Assembly: GCA_003255065.1 (NCBI GenBank)
Contig: QAOA01008487.1
Location: 312,988 to 376,987, forward strand
Length of the DNA: 64,000 nucleotides
Direction: 5' to 3'
Origin: Cercis canadensis
Lineage: Eukaryota > Streptophyta > Magnoliopsida > Fabales > Fabaceae
The stretch's first letter is position 1; each line of letters starts with the position of its first letter. Positions 46,701-58,876 of the stretch are shown one piece after another. Under the pieces are notes generated by a model. It searched no databases. It worked only from the letters and a program-made list of their open reading frames with translations, and was not told the DNA's origin. A program made the position numbers and the translations under genes.

Positions 46701-47105
46701 AATACCATAAAGGAAAATACATGCTCCTTTCATCATTATTTATATAAATACACAACCTTTTCACCATCCTCTTTCTGAATTCTAATAATAATTAACTAAC
46801 TAGCTACAGTAGCTCATTAGATAATTGAACCTCATTTATGATACGTAAAATTTTAAGAAAATTTAGTGGAGCACTTGAGCTTGCAATGTCCTAAATAATG
46901 GTAATTGTAAAGTACATTTTTAAGGAGACTCTTATGTTTGGACATAAACCCAATTACTAAGGTTAGAAACTTCATTCAAGTCCATTGCCTGTGTACTTGA
47001 GAACTTAATTCCTGTATCTTGCAGCCCTATTTTTAGTTTCCTATTATAAGTTAATCCACTGATTATTATTTAATTTCAATCTGACCAGAATCTTGGTGGA
47101 TGAGG
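43783..47105. other. Long non-coding interval
   Basis: No coding domain on either strand. It contains a foldback structure around 44390-44990, microsatellite-like CTTCTTCTT (46012-46026) and AT-rich sequence. Part of it may be the 5' untranslated region or first intron of CACTA element 1, but I cannot find the element terminus. Confidence 0.5.
44390..44990. mobile_element. Foldback (long inverted repeat) element, unclassified
   Basis: The left arm (about 44390-44700) is the inverted complement of the right arm (about 44705-44990). Matching blocks include AAAGGATTTTTATGGGTCCC with GGGACCAATAAAAATCCTTT, and a TCTTTTTTCAATACAAAA with TTTTGTATTGAAAAAAAGA pair near the centre. The outer edges carry GCRTTTTCTATA-like repeats. 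I cannot define clean termini or a target duplication, so the class is open. Confidence 0.7.
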
Positions 47106-47461
47106 ACTCATTTTTCTTTGACTGTAAGCAAAATGCATACATAATATGACTAGCAGGAGCATATTTAGTAAGCAAAATCCTAGTATTGACCCTAGGTATA
47201 TAGATGGTTCTTTAAGTAGAATAGTTAAATAATTGCTTACATATCCCTTCCTATAACTTTAGCAAAGTAATCTATCTCTTCTTTGTACTGTCATAGTTAA
47301 CTCAAATAGTTTAGCTATCTAAGAGAACTAGGTGCAAGAATCACAGTATATACAAAATGATATACTAGGTATTGAGGGGGAAAAAAAGGAAAAATCTAAG
47401 GACTAGGCTAAGACAATGGAATCATTGCTTAACTAAATTCTTCCTAACAATTTGCCTAAAA
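47106..47461. repeat. Direct duplication, copy 1 (356 bp)
   Basis: 47106-47461 repeats at 47605-47960 with very few substitutions, offset 499 bp, with 143 bp of unique sequence between. Copy 1 continues into ordinary sequence. Copy 2 stops where CACTA element 2 begins. Confidence 0.9.
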
Positions 47462-47604
47462 TATGCTTAACTTGTTGCGTAATCCGGGGTTTTTAAACAA
47501 GGCCTAAGACTTACGAACTACACTTATGCTTCAAATCATGAAAATTTTTCTTCTATATGAATGCTTAAGAACTTGCTTTGTCATTTGTCATTAGTATTCA
47601 AACA

Positions 47605-47960
47605 ACTCATTTTTCTTTGACTGTAAGCAAAATGCATACATAATATGACTGGCAGGAGCATATTTAGTAAGCAAAATCCTAGTATTGACCCTAGGTATAT
47701 AGATGGTTCTTTAAGTAGAATAGTTAAATAATTGCTTACATATCCCTTCCTATAACTTTAGCAAAGTAATCTATCTCTTCTTTGTACTGTCATAGTTAAC
47801 TCAAATAGTTTAGCTATCTAAGAGAACTAGGTGCAAGAATCACAGTATATACAAAATGATATACTAGGTATTGAGGGGGAAAAAAAGGAAAAATCTAAGG
47901 ACTAGGCTAAGACCATGGAATCATTGCTTAACTAAATTCTTCCTAACAATTTGCCTAAAA
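47605..47960. repeat. Direct duplication, copy 2
   Basis: Partner of 47106-47461. It ends TTGCCTAAAA at the truncated edge of CACTA element 2. Confidence 0.9.
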
Positions 47961-48348
47961 ATTTGAAAAAAAAATTTATTTTTAAATACAATTCCAACGG
48001 TAATTCCAACGGAAAATACCGTTGGAATTTTCAAAAATCTCACCCCGTACCTTTCTGTTTATTTTCTAGCCATATTCCAGCAAATCAGCATAATATATTC
48101 AAAATAGTCAAGCACCTGCCAATTCCAGCAAATCAACAAAACATATTCAAAATGTGCAAAATAGTCAAGCATCTGAAATATATATAGATCTAATCCGAAA
48201 AAATATGCAATATCCAATATAAGTGAGGAAAAATAAAACAGAATAAGAAATACAAAGTAACTCCTAAATATCTAAAGAATCATCTCTCAAGTCCTCATCG
48301 TCAAATACAAATTAACTCCTAAATATCTAAAGAATCATCTCTCAAGTC

Positions 48349-50027
48349 CTAATCGTCATCTTCATCGATAGTTGGAGGTCGTAACGACGTAGTAGGTGCA
48401 GCCTCTGAGTCATTAAGTCGCGCACCTCTGGTGAATTGCTCAAAATATCCTTTAAGTGTAGCCAATTCGCTCTCAAGTTGAGAGACTCGTAGATCAGACT
48501 GTCTTTGGGACTGCAGCTGGGACCGTTGAGTGTTCAACTCTGCCTCAAGTTGTGCAACCCGGTTCATTGATACCTCAAGTTGTGCATGAGTACGTTGCTG
48601 TTCCTCCAATTGGGTCTCAAGAACTGTAATACGTTGTTGCATCTGAGTAAGGTCATTAATGTTAGGTGCAGTGGTGGCAGACTGAGACCCGGACCTGGAT
48701 GAAAGCAGTAGTGGCAGACTGAGACCCGGACCCGGATGAAGAATAGAATGTTACTTCGGATCCAAATCCATAAGTTCTACCTCTCTTATTTTTTCCCCCA
48801 GTCGCCTAGAAAAAGAGGGCAGAGTCATCAACAGATGATCCTGAGACTGCAACATCCTCCTTTAACTTCTTAAAAGAACTCTGCATATAATTTTCAAAAG
48901 AACACAATGCAAAAGTAATTAGTGAGAATACATTAATTTTGCTAGAAGCATGTTATAATTAGAGATACTTACTTAAGTCATTGCTGCTCTGGGTGTTGAC
49001 CACTGGTTCGTCTCATCATTATGGTTTAACTTATGAAAAACCTCTGGGATGGTAGCCTCTCTCCCTAGCTCTCGTGTCTAAAACATATAATAAATTTATG
49101 TTAGTTATCAGTGATAAATTAAGACATACTTATAAAAATTTTGTTATCAGTAAATAAAACTCACATATCGCCTTTTATGCTCTGACACAGAAATGGAGCC
49201 ACCCCGGTTCAGACATCCTCCCTCACTAGCTGATCGATTCTTCTTGTTTCGCTCTGACTTATCCTTGAACTCAGGGTCAGTCCTCCACTTAACCCATAGT
49301 GCGTCAAGGACTTCCTTGGACAACCACTTTCCCTTCGACTTGCGAGCACGAATGGAGGCTAAGTTTGCTCGGACCGTGTCAGCACACTTAGCCCCCCAGA
49401 TCCGCCTAATAGCAACATCATGTTGCGGATCCCACCTACAATATTTCTAAACCAATAAAAGTGAGAAATTAGTGAGAATACTAGTTGAACATAATTGACA
49501 AACATAATGTGTAAAGTAAATAATATAATTTAATTATTTTTTACCTGAAATTCGACCCACCACAGATCTCTCACTTCTTGGGGAATGTCCTTCCAACCCG
49601 TCCATGGTTGTTCATACTTGGTCTTCATGACGGAAGAAATGACACCAACCGTGGCAGTGGATGGTATAAACCTATACAATAGAAATTAGAATATTTATTA
49701 TATATATAACATGTATGAAAATAGTACTAAAATTTACAACAATAAAACATAGAAACTATAGATATCATACTCTTTCCCATTTGGTCGAACCAACATCCTA
49801 CTATCAGTCGATCCACACGCCGCCGCAGTGGAGGCAGCAGCAGAAGAACCTTGAGTCGATGGTGCATGTAATGGATGTAGAGGGGTGGATTCAATGGGAG
49901 TAGGAGACGGTGTATGGTCAATTTCCATGTCAGGGGGTGCAGAATAAGTCTGTAATGGAGCAGAAACTCTCCCTCTGCCTCTGCCTCGAGAGAATAAACC
50001 ACGACCACGTGTGTCTGTCCCTGACAT
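48349..50027 (-). pseudogene. CACTA element 2 second gene, broken
   Basis: Exons 50027-49771, 49671-49545, 49446-49165 and 49077-48973 match the intact element 3 copy in length. Exon 5 (48880 to about 48349) has a CAG-to-TAG stop in the FFQATGGK stretch and a small rearrangement near 48690-48740 that disrupts the frame. The coiled-coil part (LETQLEEQQRTHAQLEVSM) is still readable from 48642. Confidence 0.85.
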
Positions 50028-50131
50028 CTGTGAATAAAAAAAAATCTTAAATTAGAAGTGAGACATTAAATAAGAAATACATTCACAAAATAATATAAAG
50101 ACATAACTCAACCATAAATTAACCTTAACAA

Positions 50132-53100
50132 TTAATCACTTTCAACTAAGTAATCATTAGGGAATTCTTCCTCAGTTTCAGGGTCCTCGCTATCAAATGA
50201 TTCTTCGTCTTCTGCACCATGGTCTTCTACCTCCTCATCTGCTTCAACATGTGCATTAATTGTAATGTTCCTTAAATTTTCGCCCATATCATTAACATCT
50301 CTTAAATTATCTGCAATTTGGTCGTGAGAAGAGACTTCAATGAATTAGAAAGTTCTATCATCTTGAAATGGAGCATCCCGTAATTCAATTGTGCGCCTTG
50401 ATTTTGTCTTAATCACCACAAACCAATCTCTCTTGTTAGGATTTGGGTATGGAGATGGTGTAAAATATACTTGCTCCGTTTGTTGAGCAAATATAAATGT
50501 ATCCTTACCATTGTATCTCCTATTCGATTTAACCTCAATAATCCCATACTTAGGACAAATTCTTGTACCCATGGGCAAAGGATCAAACCATTTACAATTG
50601 AAAAGTGTTAGTCGCTTAATAGGAATTCCAGGATACTCTATCTCAATAATCTCTTTCACAATTCCATGATATAAAACATCTGTTCCATGAAGACCTACTC
50701 CAGAATTATTCGACTTTCGATTCTGTGCCCAAATAGATGTGTGAAAAGAATAACCGTTGACAAAATAAATTGGAATTGTCTGCACTACTCTTAAAGGTCC
50801 CCAAGCTAAATTGTACAGAAATTGATCTGCGATGTTATTATCTGGATTGTGCACCTATTAACCATTCATAAAGATTGTGTTATATCAACAGACCTGTTAT
50901 AATAGATAATAATCACAACTTGATTATGTAATTGTGGAAAACACTTACATAGTTTTTGAACCAAAGCACAAAATTTGATTCTATTTGTTTATCAACTTCA
51001 ATAGAGCCAAGATTAGTAATAGTTGATGTCAATGACTCAACATAAATGCTGCAATCATCATTATATGCTATTTAGCCCAAAGGTATAGAAAGTTAAAAAA
51101 ATTTGAATATCATATGAAAAATATTACTTACTTCAGGAATGGTTGAATTTCAGGACAATTTAAAAGAACATATAGAGATATTGCGGCTACTTCATTCTCT
51201 AGAAGATAACGAGTTGTACCCGCCCTTTCACATCGGCCAGGATAATTAAAGATAGATAGTGGAGGATGTACAGATGACTCTCCACCATCATCATTTCGAG
51301 GTACTCTTCTATTTTTAGAATGGACATAAGACTCAAAATAATATTAACAAAATGTAGAAGTCTCCTCAAGTATGTAAGCTTCGCAAATAGAACCTTCTAC
51401 ATGAGCTTTATTTTTCACTTTTTTCTTGAGATGGTGTAGAAACCTATATAAAATCGAAATATTGCCAAGTTATTATAATAAATACAAATGACAAAGCACT
51501 CAAATGTAATTAATTTTCAAAGGATAGATTTAGACCTCTCAAATGGATACATCCACCGATATTGTACAGGTCCACCAACTCGTGCTTCATACACTAAGTG
51601 TATTGGTAAGTGCTCCATGACGTCAAAGAATGCAGGAGGGAATATCTTCTCTAATTTACACAAGATAATGAGAATATTCTTATCCATTTCAAGTCTACTT
51701 TCTTCTAGTGTTGGACAACATAAGTCTCGAAAGAAATAACTCAATTCAGTTAAAGATTCCCATATAGGAGTAGGCAAACAACTGAATGCAATTGGAAGCA
51801 ATCTCTCCATGAAGACATGACAATCATGACTCTTCATATGTTGCAAAGTGCAACTTTTCATATCAACACATCTCCCCAAGTTGGATGCATATCCATCTGG
51901 AAGCCGCAGATCCTGTACCCACTCACATATTGCTCTTTTCTTATCCATATTCAAAGTGTATTGCGCTTTTGGTTTGATAAATTTTCCATTGCCTCTATCT
52001 TCTAATTCCAAGGCCTTTCGTCTACAATACAAACTGAGATTCATTCTTGCCTTTACATTATCCTTAGTTTTACCTTTAACATCCATGACTGTGTTGTAAA
52101 TATTTTTGAAGACATTACTCTCTGTATGCATGACATCCACATTGTGCGGGTTTAACAAGTCACACCAATACGGTAAATCCCAAAAGATACTACGTTTAGT
52201 CCAATTATGACTCTCCCCGTAACCAAGTAAATGATATTTTCCTCCAGTATCAGTTATCTTAGGAAATTGATAAACTTGTTCAAATAACAGATCTCCTGAG
52301 AATCGCAGAGGCGGATGACCCAATTCAATGAAACCTTTTAAGAAATTTTTCTTATTCTTACGAAAAGAATGATCCATAGGCAAGAACTGTCGATGACAAT
52401 CAAAGTAACAAACCTTTCGAGCATTTTTAGCATAAAATGCTTTCGAACCTTGCATACAAATTGGACAACCTAAACGACCTGCTGTTTGCCAACCTGATAA
52501 CATGTCATAAGCAGGGAAGTCACTGATTGTCCACATCAAAGCAGCCTTCAAGCAAAAATTTTGTTTCTTAGAAATGTCATATGTTTGCACACCATTATCC
52601 CATAACAGTTTCAGATCATCAATCAAAGGCTGTAGATACACATCTATCTTACTTTTTGGATTATGTGGGCCAGGAATTATTATTGTTAGAAACATGTATT
52701 CTCTCTTCATACACATTCCAAGAGGAAGATTGTACGGAGTTAAGATTACAGGTCAACAAGAGTATATATTAGAGTTCATATTGAAAGGACTGAAACCATC
52801 GGAACACAGACTTAATCTCACATTTCTTGGTTCTGATGCAAACTCTGGGTGAGTTATATTGAAATGCTTCCAGGCTTCCCCATCTGAAGGGTGTGACAAC
52901 ACTCCTTCCTCACGTGGATTTTCATGATGTCATCTCATATATTTTGCAGTTGCATTAGAGGCAAATAATCTTTGTAATCGGGGAATTATCGGTAAATACC
53001 ACATTTGTTTTTTCGGAATCTCCTTTTTTCGACTATTTTTACTTCCTCTATCCACAAAACGGGTTTCACCACAAAATTTACATTCTCTATTTACTTCGCC

Positions 53101-53747
53101 ATCACCATAATACAACATACATCCGGATGGACAACAATCTATTTTCTTATAACCACACCCAAGTTGAGACACTAACTTCTTAGCCTGATAAAAATTATCA
53201 GGCATTCGATGACCCACAGGCAATACCTCTTTTATCAATGTGATTATCTCATCAGTACACGCATGAGGCATATTGTAATCAGACTTAATGCTCAACAGTC
53301 TAACTGCAATTGATAATACGGAATGACTCTCACATCCATCCCACAAAGGAGACTGTGCAGCACATAGCATCTCATAAAACTTCGCGGATTCATAATTAGG
53401 TTCCTCTGATTCAGGGTTAGAATAGAAACTAGAGCCCCCAACATCAATAACCATTCGCTCATATGGATTCAAATCATCTGAAACTAGATCAGCTTCGTAT
53501 CCTCTTGTAAGAATTGGTGGTTCAGTCTCTCCATGATTATGCCAATAATAATAATGTGGCTGAAAACTTTTACTACATAAATGTTTAGCAACTTCATCCG
53601 GCTCATGAAATCTCAAGCACTTACATTTTAAGCATGGACACCTAAATGTTCCTTCCCGTTTAAACACCTCCAGTTCTTTTGCAGCTGCAATAAATTTCTG
53701 AACACCCCATATGAATTCATCTGATAACCTATTCCCTTGAGGATTTT
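50132..53747 (-). pseudogene. CACTA element 2 TNP2-type transposase, broken
   Basis: Exons: from the gap to 51536, 51443-51132, about 51048-50949 and 50854-50132. The N-terminal part from 53747 through Transpos_assoc (FRCPCLKCKCLRFHEPDEVA) to KYMR is open, and this copy keeps the linker SRKKEIPKKQ that elements 1 and 3 have lost. Two Trp codons have become TGA: in MRWHH (about 52929) and SCWPV (about 52753). DUF4216 has a CAA-to-TAA stop near 50346. These are scattered single-base lesions. Confidence 0.88.
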
Positions 53748-53981
53748 NNNNNNNNNNNNNNNNNNNNNNNNNNNNNNNNNNNNNNNNNNNNNNNNNNNNN
53801 NNNNNNNNNNNNNNNNNNNNNNNNNNNNNNNNNNNNNNNNNNNNNNNNNNNNNNNNNNNNNNNNNNNNNNNNNNNNNNNNNNNNNNNNNNNNNNNNNNNN
53901 NNNNNNNNNNNNNNNNNNNNNNNNNNNNNNNNNNNNNNNNNNNNNNNNNNNNNNNNNNNNNNNNNNNNNNNNNNNNNNNNN
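53748..53981. other. Assembly gap (234 N)
   Basis: A run of Ns separating CACTA element 2 from an Athila-type element. The poly-T just right of it (53982-53995) may be the edge of a contig. Confidence 1.
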
Positions 53982-56160
53982 TTTTTTTTTTTTTTATGAG
54001 ACTTAACTCTAGGCAAGAGTCTAGCCATTGGCTTCTTAGGGATTTTATCATCTTGGATCTCTAAATTAGGAGGCTTCTCCTTATTTGATGTCCCTATAGT
54101 GTGAACTTCAATTGGGTCATGCAATTTAGTGCTTCTATTTATAGTGTCAATTTTACAGCAAACACTCACTTTATCTGGATGTTTTATTTCTTTGAAGAAC
54201 TTGAAGGACACTTGATCACCTTGCACTCTCAGAGTAAGTTAGTCTTTTTGCACATCAATGAGAGCTTTCCCATTTGCTAAAAATGGACAACCAAGAATGA
54301 TTGAAATTTGTTGGTCCTCCTCCATGTCAAGCACAACAAAGTCCGTTGGGAAGATGAACTTGTCCATTTTCACCAATACATCGTCCAGGATTCCCCTTAG
54401 ATACTTGATTGATCTATCAGCCAATGTTAAGGAGATGAAAGTTGGATTTACTTCTTTTATACCCAATTTCCTGAAAATAGAAAAAGACATAAGGTTAATA
54501 CTAGCACCAAGATCACAAAGTGCCTTACCAAAAGATATGTTGCCAATAGTGCAAGGAATATTAAAATTCCCTGGATCTTTTAATTTTGGTAGCAATTTCT
54601 TTTGTAAGATTGCATTGCACTCCTCAGTAAGTGCCACAGTTTCACAATCCCCTAGCCTTTTCTTGTTTGTGAGAATCTCCTTCATGAACTTGACATAACT
54701 AGGCATTTGTTCCAAGGCCTCTGCAAATGGAATATTTATATGGAGCTTTTTGAACACCTCAAGGAACTTGGAGATTTGTTTGTCCATGTTTTGCTTCTGA
54801 AATCTATGAGGGAAAGGTACTCGGGACTTGTATGGTGGAGGATTATCAGGAAATAGTATGGACTTAGGTTTTGTTACCTCCTATTTTAGAACTTCCTCAA
54901 CAGGAATAGTAGCTTCTTCTTTGGCCTCATGCTCTTTTTCTACCACTAGAGCTTTCTTCTCAAGATTTTTCAGCACTTTTCCATTCATGAAAGTGATGGC
55001 ATTGACTTGCTCCCTAGGATTTGTTTTAGTATTGCTAGGCAATGTGCCTTGATCTCTGGAACAGAGAATATTAAAAATTTTCCCAACTTGCACCTTTAAG
55101 TTGCAGATGGAAGTAGCTTGATTTTGCAAGGTAGTGTCAGCTATTGTCATAAATTGAGTGGTGTTCAATGTCAACTGAGCAAGGGCATATTCTAATGAAG
55201 CTTTAGGTGGTGATGGCTGGGCTTGGAATCTAGATGGGTTTACCATGTTCTGAGAGTTCTTCCAGGAAAAATTTGGGTGGTTTCTCCATATCAGATTGTA
55301 AGTGTTAGAGTATGGTGCACATTGCCTGTTAGAATTTCCCACAAATTGAGCTTCCTCAAGAGATGGTAGGACATTTGTGTTCATCACTGAGCATTCTGAA
55401 CTACAATGATCGTCATGACATACTTCACATTTGACTTAAGAAGTATGGATGGCATTGGTTGTCAGAGTGCCCAATTGCTTTGCAAGTGAATCCATCTTGG
55501 CACTAAGGGCTATGAGGGGATCAATTGCATGCATCCCATAAACTTTCTTAGCTAGACCCATTTTTGAAGGCCATTGGCAAGCATTTGCTCCCATTTGATC
55601 AAGTAACATGAATGTCTCTTGATCAGTTTTCTCCATTAGTGACCCACTCATTGCAGCATCGAGTAAGGTTCTTTTGGAACCATTCAACCCATTGTAGAAG
55701 GTCTGAATTTGCATCCACTCTGGCAAACCATGATGTGCACACTTTCTCATCAAGCCCTTGAAATGCTCCTAAGCTTCATGTAATCCCTCCTGGTCTTATT
55801 GCACAAAAGTGTTAATATCATTGCGCATCTTGGCTATTTTTGCTGGTGGGAAATTTTTTACCAATAATTGCTTAGTCATTTCATCACATGTACTAATAGA
55901 CCCTAGTGGTAGAGAATATAGCCAATTCCTTGCCTCATCCTTCAGTGAAAATAGGAAAAGGCGTAGCTTAATGGCGTCATCAGTGGCGCCATTGTACTTG
56001 AACATGTCACCGATTTCTAGAAATCCTGCTAAATGCATATTAGCATCTTCAGTTGTTGATTCGCCAAACTGGTTGGCTTGCACCATCTATATTACACTTG
56101 CCTTGAGCTCAAATTGATTGGCTTGAATGGGTGGTTGACTAATTCCTGAGATTTGAACTG
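53982..56160 (-). pseudogene. Athila-type Ty3/gypsy gag-protease, broken
   Basis: Minus strand. The gag domain reads FGESTTEDANMHLAGFLEI, KLRLFLFSLKDEARNWLYSL and CAHHGLPEWMQIQTFYNGLN. Then comes the Asn-rich linker (SNTYNLIWRNHPNFSW) and NPREQVNAIT. The protease follows: FNIPCTIGNISFGKALCDLG with the D-L-G active site of this clade, then ASINLM and ADRSIKYLRGILDDVLVK. Then a linker runs into the gap. Frames are broken near 55770-55796, 55390-55436 and 54840-54880. RT and integrase are not seen. A primer-site-like TGGCGCC context and a long LTR lie upstream. Confidence 0.88.
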
Positions 56161-56172
56161 GCGCCAAAAATT
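56161..56172 (-). other. Primer-binding region next to the Athila-type LTR
   Basis: The minus strand reads AATTTTTGGCGCCAG just after ...TTTTAGCACA. TGGCGCC next to an LTR end is common in Athila and Tat elements. The exact tRNA is not assigned. Confidence 0.6.
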
Positions 56173-57440
56173 TGTGCTAAAACGGAGCACAAATACATGC
56201 TATCATCTTACAAGTAATAAAGTGAGAATAAAGATTATCCCTCGAGGATTAATGATATCAATTACCAAAATTGAGTCAATTTCAATTTTGTATAATCAAT
56301 CATTTAAGAGAAGTTCAAAAATCTTGAGTAAATACACTGAAAACAAACAAAGCAAGTATAAATCATGAAGTAATTAAGAGTGAGAAAACTCTAGAGGTTC
56401 CGATTTCACTGTAATTAATCATGATTTTCATTCATTTTATCCTTAATCTATGATTCGTCTTTCTATTAGCTAGCCAAGATTCCCTAATCTATTCATTAGC
56501 CTTTCCCAAGGTCTAGTGAAAATATTCCTAATTACTAACCCACTATATTCCTATATGAGTTATAATAATAAAAAATTCATTAAGCATTATGGATCTTTTT
56601 AATTTACTACATGGGTCATTGAAGTATATTCATATCCTACATGCAACCTATGGTATTTATCCCAATGAACTTAGACACACAAATCTCCTTCTAGTCTCAT
56701 TGTGATTAACTAATCAACTAATTAATGGCCATTTAACTAGAAGCATGAAGAACAGAGATAAATACTCAAATAGAAAAGATAAATCTTTGATTCATTCTAA
56801 AAGAAACTACAATCATTCATAATTAGGCTACATCATAGCGATAGATGAGAAATTAGTTCATGACAAAAATTAAGAAGATGATTGAATAATTTCTAGACAT
56901 AGAGCAGAAGGAAGATGAATAAAACTTAGTGAAAAAGCTCATATTTGCTGTCACGAATCTATATTCAATCCTTGCCTTGCTCTTGCTTGCCTTTTTTTCA
57001 AAAGTCCAAAGAGAAGAAGAAGAATAAAAAACCAAAAAACTAAGGGTCTATTATATGTAATCACTAAATCCTAATTAATTTAGGAGAAAAATCTGTTGCT
57101 GCCTTAACATGGCTTTGGGGCGTTGGGGCTTTTAGGAAATAGCGCTGGGGCACTTGATTTCTGGTCACGATGCAGAGTTGGAGCGCTAGGGCACCTGGAG
57201 CATGCGAAGTAGTTGACCCTTTCTTCGAAGTAGTTGACTATTTGCTCTTTGCATTGAAGTAGTCGATTATTTGCTTTCTGCCTCGAAGTAGTTGACTAAT
57301 TTCTTGAAGTAGTCGACTCTTTACTCCCAAATTAGATTTCTCAACTTATTTTACTATCATTTAAACTTGAAATCATTTTAGCTCAAGTACACTTTATAAA
57401 TTTGTTTGTTTATCATCAGAACAACACCTTAGGGTTAACA
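56173..57440 (-). mobile_element. 5' LTR of Athila-type element, possibly mosaic
   Basis: Minus-strand LTR-like segment from TGTTAACCC (57440) to ...TTTTAGCACA (about 56173). On the outer side it breaks directly into unrelated gypsy protease sequence. The first about 135 bp (57440-57305) align with the start of the copia LTR at 3216. Five copies of GAAGTAGTyGAy (plus strand) follow at 57206, 57227, 57256, 57285 and 57306. The rest is unrelated to the copia LTR. Confidence 0.65.
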
Positions 57441-57980
57441 TTTACTATTTGCCATCCTCGTTAGGTAGGCAACTTCACCGATAATGGATATGTGGACATC
57501 ATCACTTGAAATTTGTTGAGAGAGGGCTTACCCAAAATTGCATTGTTCTAAGACGATGTACCCGTCACAAATAGCATGGAGATCATTCCTTCAACTATTA
57601 TGGGTTGATTCCTAAAATCATACACCATAATGTTTACTGACTTCAGTAAATCACGTATCCCCTCCATATGCTTCAAGGTTCTTGACAACGTACAATACAT
57701 AATTTGCACTATATGAATCTACTAAGATGTGATGCATCTTAAAGGTGGCAATATATGTTTGTTGAGATGACCTCAAGTTCATCTCTAGCATTCAAAACTC
57801 CAGCATGCATCAGCAACTGCATGTGAAGGTAATGAGCTCATGCCATTATACTATTTTCTTAAAGCTGCAAACAAGTGATCTCTTAGAGGCATTCCCTATT
57901 GTCTTGCTTATCCCCCCTAGATCACATGGATCACTCCCATGACCCTTATATGGGACTTGCGGTGTTGAAAATAAATATAA
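57441..57980 (-). pseudogene. Gypsy protease-region fragment
   Basis: On the minus strand, pieces such as HHILVDSYSANYVLYVVKNL and AILGKPSLNKFQVMMSTY correspond to the aspartic-protease segment of Tat-like gypsy elements (usual forms ILVDSGSSA and ILGRP.LN). Several stops and frameshifts. It is cut on the left by the LTR at 57440 and neighbours CACTA element 3 on the right. Confidence 0.72.
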
Positions 57981-58053
57981 TTTGAATTTTCTAAAAGTTT
58001 TTTAAGATTCTTATGACTGTCGGCTACTAGAAGTTATAAGTATGCCAATTTGA

Positions 58054-58056
58054 AGA
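58054..58056. repeat. Putative 3-bp target site AGA beside CACTA element 3
   Basis: AGA directly precedes CACTACAAGA. CACTA elements duplicate 3 bp. The partner would lie beyond the window, so this is unconfirmed. Confidence 0.5.
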
Positions 58057-58630
58057 CACTACAAGACTTTTGCAGAATTCCAACGGAATTTTTCCGTTGG
58101 GATTTTGCAAAATTCCGTTGGAATTTTGAGTTCCAACGGTAATTCCAACGGAATTTTGGTCGTTAGAAAAAAGTCGTTGGAATCTGAAAATTCCAACGGA
58201 ATTCCAACGGAAAAATAATTCCAACGGTAATTCTAACGGTAAAATACCGTTGGAATTCATAGTAGAAAATCAAAAATTTCACGGAAATTCCAACGGTAAT
58301 TCCAACGGAAATTACCGTTGGAAGTTTTTCGAAATAATTCCAACGGTAATTTCCGTTGGAATTACCGTTGGAATTTATATTAATTTTTTATTTTATACAT
58401 TTTTTTTACGAATTCCAACGGTATTTTTCCGTTGGAATTACCCTTGGAATTTCTATTTTATTAATTAAATTTTATTTCGTATATTTTTTTTTTTAAAATT
58501 CCAACGGTATTTTTCCGTTGGAATTACCGTTGGAATTTTTATTTTATTAATTAAATTTTATTTCGTATATTTTTTTTTAAAAATTCCAACGGTATTTTCC
58601 GTTGGAATTACCGTTGGAATGTTCTAAAAT
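58057..58630. repeat. CACTA element 3 subterminal repeats
   Basis: Dense TTCCAACGG / CCGTTGGAA motifs, often as TTCCAACGGTAATTCCAACG facing CCGTTGGAATTACCGTTGG, separated by AT-rich spacers. The layout parallels 36764-37310, and the shared units make strong hairpins. Confidence 0.88.
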
Positions 58631-58876
58631 CACTACCCATTCCTTTCTATTTATTTTGTAGCCCAGTTCCAGCAAATCAGAACAATTCCAACAAATGAGA
58701 ACATTTCCAGCAAGTCCAAAAACAATTCCAGCAAATCAGAAAATGCATATTCAAAACTATTCAAAATAATCAAGCATCTCAGGAATCATCTCCTAAACTA
58801 TTCAAATACGAAAAAATATGCAGTATCTAATATATGTAAAGAAATATAAAACAGAGTGAGAGATACAAATTAACTC

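Larger units (their letters stand above)
47961..53747 (-). mobile_element. CACTA element 2, 3'-truncated and cut by gap
   Basis: Same organisation as element 1. The CACTA terminus and most subterminal repeats are missing: only about 60 bp with TTCCAACGG/CCGTTGGAA remain (47990-48030). Both genes follow on the minus strand. The right end is lost in the gap starting at 53748. Sequence identity to element 3 is very high. Confidence 0.88.
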
